NCBI GenBank assembly: GCA_023387655.1 | Contig: JAEWHR010000072.1 | Span: forward strand, 1-64,000 | Source: Bacillota bacterium | GTDB lineage: Bacteria > Bacillota > Clostridia > Lachnospirales > Lachnospiraceae | Direction of reading: 5' to 3' | DNA: 64,000 bases | In this document: one piece after another, positions 26,626-35,416 of the stretch | Layout: each line of letters opens with the position of its first letter | Position numbering within the stretch: the first letter of the stretch is position 1 | The notes under the pieces: generated by a model | Seen by the model: the letters and a program-made list of their open reading frames with translations, nothing else | Databases searched by the model: none | What the model was told of the DNA's origin: nothing | Position numbers and translations under genes: made by a program

Positions 26626-26750
26626 ATTTAATACTATTTTGCTTATTCCCAATGGTAGTCCTATTTTGTATAAAATAGGAGTATACTCATTATAATGTAG
26701 TTCTATATTTATTATGATTTAGTTCGGTATTTATTATTGATCTTATCTAA

Positions 26751-27182
26751 CTATCTCATGGCTGCTTGCATTTTCTTTATTTTTTCTTGTAATAATTTAT
26801 AAGCTTTTGTGGAATCGGTGACCTCTAACACCGTTTCTTCCATAGGGCACATGCCATCTCCGGCGCGATTCACAATATAAGGAACTAAAGATTGATACTC
26901 AAATTCAATATTAGACATTCTCAGTACCTCTATAGCATGTTCGCTGATAACCTGTGTATGAAGATAAGAAATTCCTCCCTCAATTAATAACAATGCTGCT
27001 GCTTTACCAATAACCTTGTCTGCAACATAAGCTCCTTTTAGTAATTCTTTATTTTCTCGAAGTAGCTCCATAATTGGTGCTATCCCTCTTTTTTCCGAGG
27101 TTGACCATTCTCCATCCTTATATAACACAAAAGAATAGCCCCCCTCCTTTAGTTTTTCTGTTACTTTATTTTTCTGATCCAT
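26751..27182 (-). CDS. DUF1893 family protein
   Basis: A 143-residue protein of the DUF1893 family, for which a cytidine-deaminase-like fold has been reported in a Thermotoga member; no enzyme activity is known to me. Visible landmarks are FVLYKDGEWSTSEKRGIAPIMELL, KVIGKAAALLL and DGMCPMEETVLEV, where the Cys would sit at the deaminase-like site. I use the ATG at 27182, after GAGTGG. A TTG 11 codons upstream is also in frame. It overlaps the end of the ECF gene by 17 bases, so it is probably translationally coupled and functionally tied to it. Confidence 0.8.
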   Translation of the reverse strand: MDQKNKVTEKLKEGGYSFVLYKDGEWSTSEKRGIAPIMELLRENKELLKGAYVADKVIGKAAALLLIEGGISYLHTQVISEHAIEVLRMSNIEFEYQSLVPYIVNRAGDGMCPMEETVLEVTDSTKAYKLLQEKIKKMQAAMR

Positions 27183-27708
27183 AAAATAAACCACTCTTTC
27201 TACCTTGATATACAATTGGAGGTATTAGGATTAATTGTATAAGGATTCCTGGAATACCTTGTATTGTCGCATTTATCGCTGCAATCGGTCCCAGCATCTC
27301 AAGATGTAATAACTTAGTTGCAACGAATAAAGATATCGCATATACACTTCTTCCCGCTACCATAGCAATCACTAAGGAGAGATAAATCCTAACAAGAGGT
27401 TTTCCTATCTTTAAGATACGATAACTCAATCCCGCTATAAGCCCATAAACTGCTAATTCAATCACCATAAATGGTAACCTTTGCATTGGTGGCATACCAG
27501 TTAGTAAGGAACTAAGTGCTGGTGTTACACCTCCAACAATGATTCCCCACCATGGTCCCATAAAAAATCCACAAAGTAACACGGAAATATGCATAGGTAA
27601 TAATACACTACCAGTATTCCCAATAGGAATGAAATGAAAAGCCTGTGGTATTATAACCCCAAGAATTAAAAACACTGCACTATAAACTAATTGTTTGGTT
27701 TTGGTCAT
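27166..27708 (-). CDS. ECF transporter S component (substrate-binding membrane subunit)
   Basis: A 180-residue, very hydrophobic protein with about five or six transmembrane segments. The order IPMHISVLLCGFFMGPWWGIIVGG and SLLTGMPPMQRLPFMVIEL are typical of energy-coupling-factor S components, which bind a vitamin or cofactor and use a shared EcfAAT module. That module is not in the window. I chose the ATG at 27708, eight bases after GGGAG; it lies two bases after the stop of the aldo/keto reductase. The substrate is unknown; the link to DUF1893 and a ferredoxin-bearing reductase may be a clue. Confidence 0.8.
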   Translation of the reverse strand: MTKTKQLVYSAVFLILGVIIPQAFHFIPIGNTGSVLLPMHISVLLCGFFMGPWWGIIVGGVTPALSSLLTGMPPMQRLPFMVIELAVYGLIAGLSYRILKIGKPLVRIYLSLVIAMVAGRSVYAISLFVATKLLHLEMLGPIAAINATIQGIPGILIQLILIPPIVYQGRKSGLFYGSEK

Positions 27709-27710
27709 AT

Positions 27711-28826
27711 TTATTCTCCCGTAAAGCATGTTTCCACTTTTTTCATTACATCACTGATTGGAATTGCTTGTGGACAAACCTGTTCGCACTTTTTACAACT
27801 TCTACAAGAATCAGCCTTAATTTCTATTTCCTCGTAGACTTCTTTCGCCGCTTTCATTCCTTTTGCCACTGTTGCATTATATGCTTCAAAGGTCTTTGGA
27901 ATATCCAATCCAAATGGACATGGCATACAATAAGCACACTTTGTACAAGATACCAGAGCCATAGTATCATAAATACGCTTTGCATTTGCATACATCACTC
28001 TTTGGTCTTTTGTTAGCATACCAATCTTAGATCTACTGGCATATGCAATGTTATCCACTGTTTGCTCCATTGTACTCATTCCACTTAACAATAAGCTAAC
28101 TTCTTTTCGATCCCAAAGAAAGTCCAAAGCCCATTCTACAGGTGTTTTTTCGTTACTTAACACTTCTATCACATTTTGTGGTAGATTTGCAAGTTTTCCA
28201 CCAAGTAACGGCTCCATAATGATTATGCCAAGCCCTTTCGATGCAGCATATTCCATACCTTCTAATGTAGCCTGGTTATGGATATCAATATAATTCATTT
28301 GAATTTGACAAAAATCCCAATAATCGTAGCTATCCACTATGTTTACAAAAGCTTCTGCATTATCATGAAAAGAAAAACCTATGTAACGAATCTTCCCTTC
28401 TGCCTTTGCTTGTTCCATCTTTTTAATCAAATCGAATTTTTGAATAATATTTTCAAAACGCTCTTTACCAATGGCATGTAAAAGATAAAAATCAATCGTT
28501 TCTACTTGTAATTTGCTTAGCTGTTCATCTAAGATTCGATCAAAATCCTCTGGAGATTTCATTTCCCAAACTGGACATTTTGTAGCTAAATATGTTTTCT
28601 CACGGTAACCATCCTTAAGTGCCTTCCCAACTAATACTTCACTCATACCACTATGATATGGATAAGCGGTATCTACATAATTAACTCCCTCATCAATTGC
28701 GTGGCGTATCATTCTAATTGCTTCTTCCTCATGAATTGTACCATCTTCTAATACAGGAAGTCTCATAGCACCAAAACCAAGCGCTGAAACCTTAACACCT
28801 GTATTTCCCATCATTCTATATTCCAT
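27711..28826 (-). CDS. Aldo/keto reductase with C-terminal ferredoxin-like Fe-S domain
   Basis: A 371-residue oxidoreductase. The N-terminal TIM barrel has the aldo/keto reductase tetrad Asp52, Tyr57, Lys83 and His117 (VDTAYPYH, LATKCP, FYLLHAIG). The C-terminal 80 residues hold two cysteine clusters, CTKCAYCMPCPFG near 288 and CRSCKKCEQVCP near 340, which can bind one or two 4Fe-4S clusters. This fusion is common in anaerobes and should exchange electrons with ferredoxin or a flavoprotein. The carbonyl substrate is unknown. GGAG precedes the start. It leads a three-gene operon with the ECF and DUF1893 genes. Confidence 0.9.
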   Translation of the reverse strand: MEYRMMGNTGVKVSALGFGAMRLPVLEDGTIHEEEAIRMIRHAIDEGVNYVDTAYPYHSGMSEVLVGKALKDGYREKTYLATKCPVWEMKSPEDFDRILDEQLSKLQVETIDFYLLHAIGKERFENIIQKFDLIKKMEQAKAEGKIRYIGFSFHDNAEAFVNIVDSYDYWDFCQIQMNYIDIHNQATLEGMEYAASKGLGIIIMEPLLGGKLANLPQNVIEVLSNEKTPVEWALDFLWDRKEVSLLLSGMSTMEQTVDNIAYASRSKIGMLTKDQRVMYANAKRIYDTMALVSCTKCAYCMPCPFGLDIPKTFEAYNATVAKGMKAAKEVYEEIEIKADSCRSCKKCEQVCPQAIPISDVMKKVETCFTGE

Positions 28827-28889
28827 ATATTCTCCAATCCTGCGTATCTCGTTTACGCATTATTTCGTCCTTCTTTCGTGGTATCTTCG

Positions 28890-28959
28890 TGAAAAAAAGC
28901 CAACCGCTAAGATACAAAAGAAGGCTTTCTACTTCTTATTGTAATCCTTAGAGTTGGCT
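28890..28959 (-). terminator. Long hairpin terminator after the S8 protease gene
   Basis: Outer arms AGCCAAC/GTTGGCT and CTAAG/CTTAG enclose an inner AAGAAG/CTTCTT hairpin, giving a multi-part stem from 28898 to 28959. On the minus strand it ends in GGC followed by seven Ts. Confidence 0.75.
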
Positions 28960-29041
28960 CTAAGTCAAGAACTTTTTTATTTAACCTTTTATTTCAGGCT
29001 ATCTCTAATCGGTATGTGGAATTTTTTCTAACACTTTACTA

Positions 29042-30025
29042 TTAAGCTTTTAACAAATTTTCAATATTTAAAAGTCCCCAACCTTGTTTACTTTGTGGTT
29101 CTCCAAGGTTTACACAACTATCTCGTATCTTAATTTTTACTTCCTTCGGTGACAGATTTGGTCTAATAGAAAGCAGAAGAGCAATTGCTCCGCTTACAAT
29201 TGGAGTTGCCATACTAGTTCCACTCTTTTCAGTATAGAAATTACTATATTTCTCCCTAGCACCTTTTATAGTAGACGTAAAGCGGTTTATATTTAACGCA
29301 CGAAACATATCCGATCCATAAGACCTTGCAAGTGCACAACTCATAATATTACTTGCTGGTGCAACAATATCTGGTTTCTTAATACATTCAAAAGTTGGGC
29401 CTCTACCGGAGTAATCTTTCGCACGATTTCCCATTAAGTCTACTTCAATATTATCATCTGATGCACCTACGGTAATAATTTTTTTACTACTCCCTGGAAC
29501 TGCAACACTACCTAAATTCGGTCCACCATTCCCAGCCGCTGCTATCACTACAATTCCACTATCCCAAACATTTTCAACTGCCTGAATTAAATTTCTTCCA
29601 TCCTGACTAATTTCTTTATTGCCCATGCCAAAAGATAAGTTAACAATTCGGATTCCAAGTTCCTCCTTATGCTTCACAATCCAGTCGAGTGCTATGAGTA
29701 CATCTGATATATTGCCATCCCCTTTATAATTTAAGGTTTTCGCCATAATCAGATTACAATTTGGTGCCACTCCAATATATTTCCCACCAGAGGCATAACC
29801 ACTACCTCCGATAATTCCAGCGACATGCGTTCCATGACCACAATCATCATACATTCCGTTTCTCTGGTGGATAAAATCTTTAAAATATAATTTACGATTA
29901 CAATTTTTTAAAAAATCCGGATGCTGACATATCCCAGTATCTACAATTGCTACCCCTACCCCAGTTCCGTATATTCTACGTTCATGAGCGTACTTTAGCC
30001 GAATGGTCCTGCTCGCTAGGTCCAT
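29042..30025 (-). CDS. Subtilisin-like serine protease (S8), no signal peptide
   Basis: A 327-residue subtilase. The catalytic triad is clear: Asp29 (AIVDTGIC), His64 (CGHGTHVAGI) and Ser near 270 (SGTSMATP); the oxyanion Asn lies in AAAGNGGPN. There is no signal peptide, propeptide or transmembrane segment, so it resembles intracellular subtilases of the AprX or ISP type and probably acts in the cytosol. The ATG at 30025 follows GGAG by six bases; an ATG four codons earlier has no site. It is monocistronic, with a long terminator. Six cysteines are unusual for secreted bacterial subtilisins but unproblematic inside the cell. Confidence 0.9.
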   Translation of the reverse strand: MDLASRTIRLKYAHERRIYGTGVGVAIVDTGICQHPDFLKNCNRKLYFKDFIHQRNGMYDDCGHGTHVAGIIGGSGYASGGKYIGVAPNCNLIMAKTLNYKGDGNISDVLIALDWIVKHKEELGIRIVNLSFGMGNKEISQDGRNLIQAVENVWDSGIVVIAAAGNGGPNLGSVAVPGSSKKIITVGASDDNIEVDLMGNRAKDYSGRGPTFECIKKPDIVAPASNIMSCALARSYGSDMFRALNINRFTSTIKGAREKYSNFYTEKSGTSMATPIVSGAIALLLSIRPNLSPKEVKIKIRDSCVNLGEPQSKQGWGLLNIENLLKA

Positions 30026-30412
30026 TGCTGTCTCCATGCTATAAGGCTTTAAAATAGACTTCCTTATAATTCATCTATCATTCTCTATTATCTTATTCGT
30101 ATTCTTTTAATCGGCTACTCCAATCGCAGTATTAATGAAGATTATAATAGATTATATAGTTATGTCCTATGATAATTTACATTACTATTTAATATTTTGT
30201 AACAAATCAATTCACCTTACACCCTTGTTTTAGAATCCAATTTATCACTTTGGTACATTTTTTTTCCTTTTCTTATACTTTCCCTGTTCAATATGTTGAC
30301 AGGATATTATTAATTTGTTATAATTCGTCTGTACGGTGTAACAATTCTGTAATATTTTTCACCGCAACTACCATCGAAGTTAATATTAGATGGCATACTT
30401 TGGAGGATTACA
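30026..30412. other. Divergent region between the S8 protease and the M23 peptidase
   Basis: These 387 bases contain the M23 gene's consensus promoter and leader at the right, and AT-rich sequence that must hold the protease promoter at the left. No further gene is seen. Confidence 0.6.
30296..30324 (+). promoter_or_regulatory. Consensus sigma-A promoter for the M23 peptidase
   Basis: A perfect TTGACA (30296-30301), 17-base spacer and perfect TATAAT (30319-30324). Expected start near 30331, with a leader of about 80 bases. Expression should be strong in growth. Confidence 0.8.
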
Positions 30413-31546
30413 ATGAAAAAAAGAGTCATTATGCAAGCAGCTACCTTGTTTATTGCACTGTTTTTATGGAATCAGTCGACAGCTGAAGCAAAAGCAGAAG
30501 AAATAAGTTCATCAAAGGTACGTAATGAAGAAACATTATCCGGTGGCGGAATTGGTGGTATGTCAATGGCTATTGATAATTACTATGATGCTAGATTATC
30601 TGAAATCGGAATTTCAATAAATAATGCAACTACTACTATCTTAGTTGGAGGCGAACCACTCGCTCCTAGAGAATTGCCACCAATTCAATTTCAAGGTGTA
30701 GCGATTGCTAATGTAAATGATTATGTTAACATACGTACTGAAGCCTCTACTGACTCAAGTCTTGCAGGCCGTCTTTACCGCGGTGCTGCTGCAACTATTT
30801 TAGGAGTAGAAGGTGAATGGACAAGAATTGTATCCGGAAAAGTAGAAGGTTACATCAAGTCTGAGTACTTAGCAACTGGTGAGAATGCTGTTAAATTAGC
30901 TCAGAAGTGTTACGTACAATATGCTCAAGCTACTTGTACCACATTAAATGTACGCAAAGAGCCTTCAGAGAACAGCCCTCGTGTTGGACAAATTGCTATG
31001 GGCGAACAACTTGAGATATTAGAAATTCTTGATGAGTGGGTTAAAGTTGACTATAATGAAACCGATGCCTATGTTAGCAAGAGTTATGTAGATTTTGTTT
31101 ATAATTTTAAATATGCAAAATCTATGGATGAGATTAAAACAGACATCAATTGTATGGTATGGCCATTACCATCTGACCATAATATCTATACTTATTACGG
31201 ATATCGTAAAGCGCCAACTGCTGGTGCTAGCACCTATCACAAAGGTCTTGATATCGGTGGTGCTTATGGTTCTTCCATCGTATCAGTTCTTGCAGGTCGA
31301 GTTGTAGATGCTGGTTATAGTAGCAGTGCAGGTCGTTACGTTGAGATCGATCATGGTAAGGGTGTAGTTACAAGATATTTACACTGTTCTAAATTACTTG
31401 TAAACGTTGGTGACTATGTTGACCAGGGACAAACAATTGCTTTAGTTGGCTCTACTGGAATTTCCACCGGCCCTCACTTACACTTTAGTTTATTAATCAA
31501 TGGTAATAACGTAAATCCATACCCATATTTAAAATCTGTCCATTAA
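30413..31546 (+). CDS. Secreted M23 peptidoglycan peptidase with two SH3b domains
   Basis: A 377-residue exported cell-wall enzyme. Residues 1-28 form a signal peptide (KKRVIMQ, hydrophobic core, AEA). Two bacterial SH3 domains span about 95-160 (VNDYVNIRTEASTDS) and 165-230 (TCTTLNVRKEPSENS). The LytM/M23 domain lies at 255-377, with zinc ligands His276 and Asp280 (HKGLDIGG) and catalytic HLHF (His355, His357). Endopeptidases of this type cut peptide cross-links of peptidoglycan. GGAGG precedes the start. It has its own strong promoter and a terminator, so it is monocistronic. Confidence 0.93.
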   Translation: MKKRVIMQAATLFIALFLWNQSTAEAKAEEISSSKVRNEETLSGGGIGGMSMAIDNYYDARLSEIGISINNATTTILVGGEPLAPRELPPIQFQGVAIANVNDYVNIRTEASTDSSLAGRLYRGAAATILGVEGEWTRIVSGKVEGYIKSEYLATGENAVKLAQKCYVQYAQATCTTLNVRKEPSENSPRVGQIAMGEQLEILEILDEWVKVDYNETDAYVSKSYVDFVYNFKYAKSMDEIKTDINCMVWPLPSDHNIYTYYGYRKAPTAGASTYHKGLDIGGAYGSSIVSVLAGRVVDAGYSSSAGRYVEIDHGKGVVTRYLHCSKLLVNVGDYVDQGQTIALVGSTGISTGPHLHFSLLINGNNVNPYPYLKSVH

Positions 31547-31589
31547 TAAAAGATTTAAATTCGTCATAGAATTTATTATAAATAATAGC

Positions 31590-31669
31590 AAATCTTCGTG
31601 ATATTACTTCAAGAATTTATTATTAAATAAAAATAACAAATCTTCCTGATATCACTTCAAGAATTATAT
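31590..31669. repeat. Two 30-bp direct repeats after the M23 gene
   Basis: AAATCTTCSTGATATYACTTC plus AAGAATT recurs at 31590 and 31638, a 48-base period. They lie between the stop codon and the terminator. Function unknown. Confidence 0.75.
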
Positions 31670-31677
31670 CATTAAAA

Positions 31678-31706
31678 AAAGGTGCTTAGTATTGCTAGGC
31701 ACCTTT
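31678..31706. terminator. Bidirectional terminator between the M23 and ABC genes
   Basis: A 12-bp stem (AAAGGTGCTTAG/CTAGGCACCTTT, one G-T pair) with a five-base loop. On the minus strand it is followed by T7, so it ends the ABC operon well; the plus-strand tail is weaker. Confidence 0.75.
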
Positions 31707-31794
31707 CTTTATTGGCTCTGTGTACAAAGTTTTATGTCTTTCCTTTCATATAGGAATCAATTCTCGAAACTCTTTTGATACCCAATTTAAATAT

Positions 31795-33576
31795 CTAACT
31801 AGAATAATTTACAGCTTGTGAGCGGAATAGTTTGTAATATAAACTATCTTGTTTTTCCATTAATTTCTGATGACTATCATAATCTGATATCTCACCACCA
31901 TCAATGACTAAAATTTTATCACAGAATACACTGCTTGACATTCGATGTGAGATATAAAGTGCTGTCTTATCACCAACAAGTTGGTTGAAATTCTCATAGA
32001 TTTCAGCCTCAGCAAGTGGATCTAGCGCACTTGTAGGTTCATCAAGAATAATAAGGGATGCATCCTTATAAAGAGCCCTGGCAATTGCAACCTTTTGACT
32101 TTCTCCGCCAGACATTTCGATTCCCTCTTCATCATATGCCTTACCAAAAAGAGATTTTATGCCGTTCGGTAATGATTCAACTTTTTCTTTTAATCCAACC
32201 TTTTCTAATAGCTTTGTTGCCTCTTTTGTATCCTTGCCTGGTTCTTTACACGTAATATTTTCTTCCATAGAAAAAGCAAACAAACGATAATCTTGAAATA
32301 CAGCAGCCATACTCTTCATAAAACCCTTATGTTCATATTCAAAGATATCATTACCATTGATATAGATTTTTCCTTCTGTTGGACGGTATAATCTACAAAG
32401 CAACTTAATCAAGGTTGTTTTTCCAGCTCCATTTAATCCAACGATAGATATTTTCTCGCCTTTTTGGATTTCAAAACTGATATCCTTTAATACCTGTTTA
32501 TCACTACCAGGGTATTTAAATGTAACATGTTCAAACCGAATAGATTCCACAGTACCATGAAACGGTAAGTCTCCTCCGACTTTATCCTCCTCAGGTAATT
32601 CCATAAATTCCATAAATGGTTGTAAGTACCCTAAGTATTGATTTACCGTCATTACTTCCTTCCCTAGTGCCATAACCGAGGAAGTGAATTTTATAGCTGC
32701 AGATACATACATAGTAAAGGAACCTATTCCAATTTTTTCTCCAAACCAATTTGTGATTACTCGAATACCGACATAACCGTATGCTATTGTTGCTTGTAAG
32801 TCATTAATAATACTAAGAAAACCCTGATATTTTCCTTGAGATGTATAGTACTTCGTAAACCACAGGTTTATTTCATCATTATATTGTCTGACACGCCTGG
32901 TTAACATTGGGCTCATTCCATAGAGCCTAATATCCTTTTGCAATTTATCATTGTATGCTAAACCAACATAATATCCATATTTACGATTAACAGGAATAAT
33001 CTCGTTAAAAAACTTTTTCTGATATTTCATAAATTTCATTTGTGCCACAAAAGTAGTAATAATTGTAACAAGTAATATAAGAACTAATACTATGCTCAAA
33101 GAAAACATAACAGTTAAAAGCCCAATTAATGTTACTACACTATTAAATAAAGTACTAACACAAAGAATGAGATTTTCCATCGCCGATTGATTAATTGATG
33201 CAAATACTGCTCTTTCCTTTAAGTCTAAATAATAAGGATTTTCTAAGTAAGAGTATTCTACTTTCATAATCTTTTCAGACATTAGGTGATTCATCTGTTC
33301 TCTCATGTAGATTCCTTTGTCATCCATCACCCGCTTCATAGTCATAGTTAACCATGCAAAGAATAAATTCGATAGTACAATAATCCCACCAAAAAATAAT
33401 AAGCGTTCCATTTGTCTTTCACCAAGCAATTCATCTATTAAGAATTTTGGTAAAACTACATTTACTAACACCTGTCCACTCGTAGCTAATGTACTAAAGA
33501 ACAGTAATACAATATACATAGGTGAAATCTTCCACGATAGTTTAAAAAACATTTTAAAGCACTTCATCGAGTTCAT
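31795..33576 (-). CDS. ABC exporter half-transporter (permease plus ATPase), second subunit
   Basis: A 593-residue type IV ABC exporter. Six transmembrane helices occupy residues 1-310. The nucleotide-binding domain has Walker A GLNGAGKTT, signature MSGGESQKVAIARAL, Walker B LIILDEPTSALD with its catalytic Glu, and H-loop YISHRMSS. It overlaps the upstream exporter gene by 23 bases in another frame, so the two are coupled and probably form a heterodimer. The cargo cannot be read; drugs, lipids or peptides are possible. No peptidase or precursor gene is adjacent. Confidence 0.92.
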   Translation of the reverse strand: MNSMKCFKMFFKLSWKISPMYIVLLFFSTLATSGQVLVNVVLPKFLIDELLGERQMERLLFFGGIIVLSNLFFAWLTMTMKRVMDDKGIYMREQMNHLMSEKIMKVEYSYLENPYYLDLKERAVFASINQSAMENLILCVSTLFNSVVTLIGLLTVMFSLSIVLVLILLVTIITTFVAQMKFMKYQKKFFNEIIPVNRKYGYYVGLAYNDKLQKDIRLYGMSPMLTRRVRQYNDEINLWFTKYYTSQGKYQGFLSIINDLQATIAYGYVGIRVITNWFGEKIGIGSFTMYVSAAIKFTSSVMALGKEVMTVNQYLGYLQPFMEFMELPEEDKVGGDLPFHGTVESIRFEHVTFKYPGSDKQVLKDISFEIQKGEKISIVGLNGAGKTTLIKLLCRLYRPTEGKIYINGNDIFEYEHKGFMKSMAAVFQDYRLFAFSMEENITCKEPGKDTKEATKLLEKVGLKEKVESLPNGIKSLFGKAYDEEGIEMSGGESQKVAIARALYKDASLIILDEPTSALDPLAEAEIYENFNQLVGDKTALYISHRMSSSVFCDKILVIDGGEISDYDSHQKLMEKQDSLYYKLFRSQAVNYSS

Positions 33577-35404
33577 CTATCCTAGTCGAGAAGTCTTCGT
33601 CTCGACTTTCCCTCCCTTCTGTATAGTACTTTCCTTGCACTGAAAACATATGGCTATATATACCACCTAATCTTATTAACTCTTCGTGATTGCCATATTC
33701 CTTTAGCCCATCTTTATCAAAAAGTGCGATTTTATCACAGAATTTTGTACTAGCAAGGCGATGTGAAATATAGACCGCTGTCTTTCCCTTCACTAATTCA
33801 CTAAAGTTCTCATAGATTTCAGCTTCCGCAAGAGCATCAAGGGCTGCCGTCGGTTCATCCATTATTACCATTGGGCTATCCTTATACAATGCTCTAGCGA
33901 TAGCAAGTTTTTGACTCTGTCCTCCTGAAAACTCGGTTCCATCTACTTCGATAATCTTTAACATCATCTGCTCCCTACCTTTTGGTAGTTCGCTTATCTT
34001 CTCCATTAAGCCTACTCGATCAAGTGCCCCTACAACACGAGTATCATCAATTTCTTCGGAGGTACAAGCTACATTTTCATTAATTGTAAATGCAAGTATA
34101 TTTATATCCTGAAAAACTACAGCAAACATATCATATAATTCTTTTTTATTAAATTGTTTGATTGGTATTTGATTAATACGTATTTCACCCTCAGTTACAT
34201 CAAACAAGCCAATCATTAGTTTTACTATGGTGCTTTTTCCCGCTCCATTAACACCTACAATAGCAAGTCGTTCCCCTTTATTAATCTTAAAGTTAAGATT
34301 TTTTATTATGTATTGATCTGTATTTGGATACTTAAAACTAACATTATCAAACTCGATTTCTAATGTACCATCTTTAATAGCCTCGTTTTCTCCACCTTTT
34401 TCACCTAAATCACGATCTAAAAAGTTATAAAAATCATAGATATAATGTGTTTCATTGATTACGAAACTAATCTGTTCTGAAAAATTCTTTAGCATCGAAG
34501 ATAGACTTATTACAGCTGCTAAGTACATAGAGAAATCGGCAATAGACATTCCATTTACTACTTTTTGAATTAATATGCCATAGGTCAGTACATCACTAAG
34601 TAATAAAGTAAATAAGCCTATCATACCAAGGATATATTCTTTATTTAAAATCTGCTTTTTTACAGCAAGATATCCGTTAATTTCCTTGTTATAATTTGAT
34701 AGGATTCTACCAGATAGACCATAAAGACGAATATCTTTGCCATAGGAAAAATCATGAGTTGTTTCATAGTAATAACGTTTTTTTCGATCTGCCTTTGCTA
34801 ACTGTTCTTTACGTTTGTACTCAAAATTATGCACTTTCCTACTAATGTAGATCGTAACCAAAAGATTCACTATTAAACCAAGTAAAATGAGAGGGTTTAT
34901 CCTACCAATGAGTACGATAAGGATAAGAATTGATATAGTAACAGCGGGAATATCAAATAGCTTGTGATATACTCCTTCTACGCCGTTACTATTTGAGCTT
35001 GTTGCTACTATCGCTCGTTCATTTTTATCAAAGAATGTAGAGTCCTCCATATATTGATAATCCGCACTAACTATCTTATCAAAAATCTCACCGACATAAT
35101 CAATACGAAGCCTTGTAATTCTCGGATAGGCACAGTTTGCTGTATAACTCTTAATAAACACAAATATCGAAGCAAGAATAAAATATCCGCCAATAATTTT
35201 GGCTACTGTTGATATATTCGCTAGTTCTCCTAACACTAGCTCCCCTATTAATAATTTTGGCAATACTATTCCAAAAAACGGATATATTGCAGCTGCTATC
35301 GTGTATACAGAAAACCATATAAAAAGTGCCTTGTTCTGCTGTTTCACGTTTGCAAGCATCTTTCCAATTGTTTTAAAAATTGGATACTTTAACTCTGAAT
35401 CCAT
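33554..35404 (-). CDS. ABC exporter half-transporter (permease plus ATPase), first subunit
   Basis: A 616-residue partner of the next gene. It has six transmembrane helices in residues 20-330. In the ATPase, Walker A GVNGAGKST, signature FSGGQSQKLAIARAL, Walker B MVIMDEPTAALD and H-loop YISHRLAS are all intact. Neither ATP site appears degenerate, unlike many heterodimeric exporters. GGGGAGG lies five bases before the start at 35404. It follows the ArsR-type regulator by 12 bases, so the three genes form one operon that the regulator probably controls. Confidence 0.92.
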   Translation of the reverse strand: MDSELKYPIFKTIGKMLANVKQQNKALFIWFSVYTIAAAIYPFFGIVLPKLLIGELVLGELANISTVAKIIGGYFILASIFVFIKSYTANCAYPRITRLRIDYVGEIFDKIVSADYQYMEDSTFFDKNERAIVATSSNSNGVEGVYHKLFDIPAVTISILILIVLIGRINPLILLGLIVNLLVTIYISRKVHNFEYKRKEQLAKADRKKRYYYETTHDFSYGKDIRLYGLSGRILSNYNKEINGYLAVKKQILNKEYILGMIGLFTLLLSDVLTYGILIQKVVNGMSIADFSMYLAAVISLSSMLKNFSEQISFVINETHYIYDFYNFLDRDLGEKGGENEAIKDGTLEIEFDNVSFKYPNTDQYIIKNLNFKINKGERLAIVGVNGAGKSTIVKLMIGLFDVTEGEIRINQIPIKQFNKKELYDMFAVVFQDINILAFTINENVACTSEEIDDTRVVGALDRVGLMEKISELPKGREQMMLKIIEVDGTEFSGGQSQKLAIARALYKDSPMVIMDEPTAALDALAEAEIYENFSELVKGKTAVYISHRLASTKFCDKIALFDKDGLKEYGNHEELIRLGGIYSHMFSVQGKYYTEGRESRDEDFSTRIDELDEVL

Positions 35405-35416
35405 TCGATCCTCCCC

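Larger units (their letters stand above)
26388..26750. other. Convergent intergenic region
   Basis: These 363 bases hold the 25-bp repeats and the shared terminator. An 82-codon minus-strand frame runs through the terminator, begins with TTG, and is not called. Confidence 0.6.

Noticed and set aside
26404..26652. 82-codon minus-strand frame
   Set aside because: It begins with TTG behind a weak AGGA and runs through the direct repeats and the convergent terminator.
31795..35404. Degenerate ATP site in the heterodimeric ABC exporter
   Set aside because: Both subunits keep Walker A, the signature motif, the Walker B Glu and the H-loop His.
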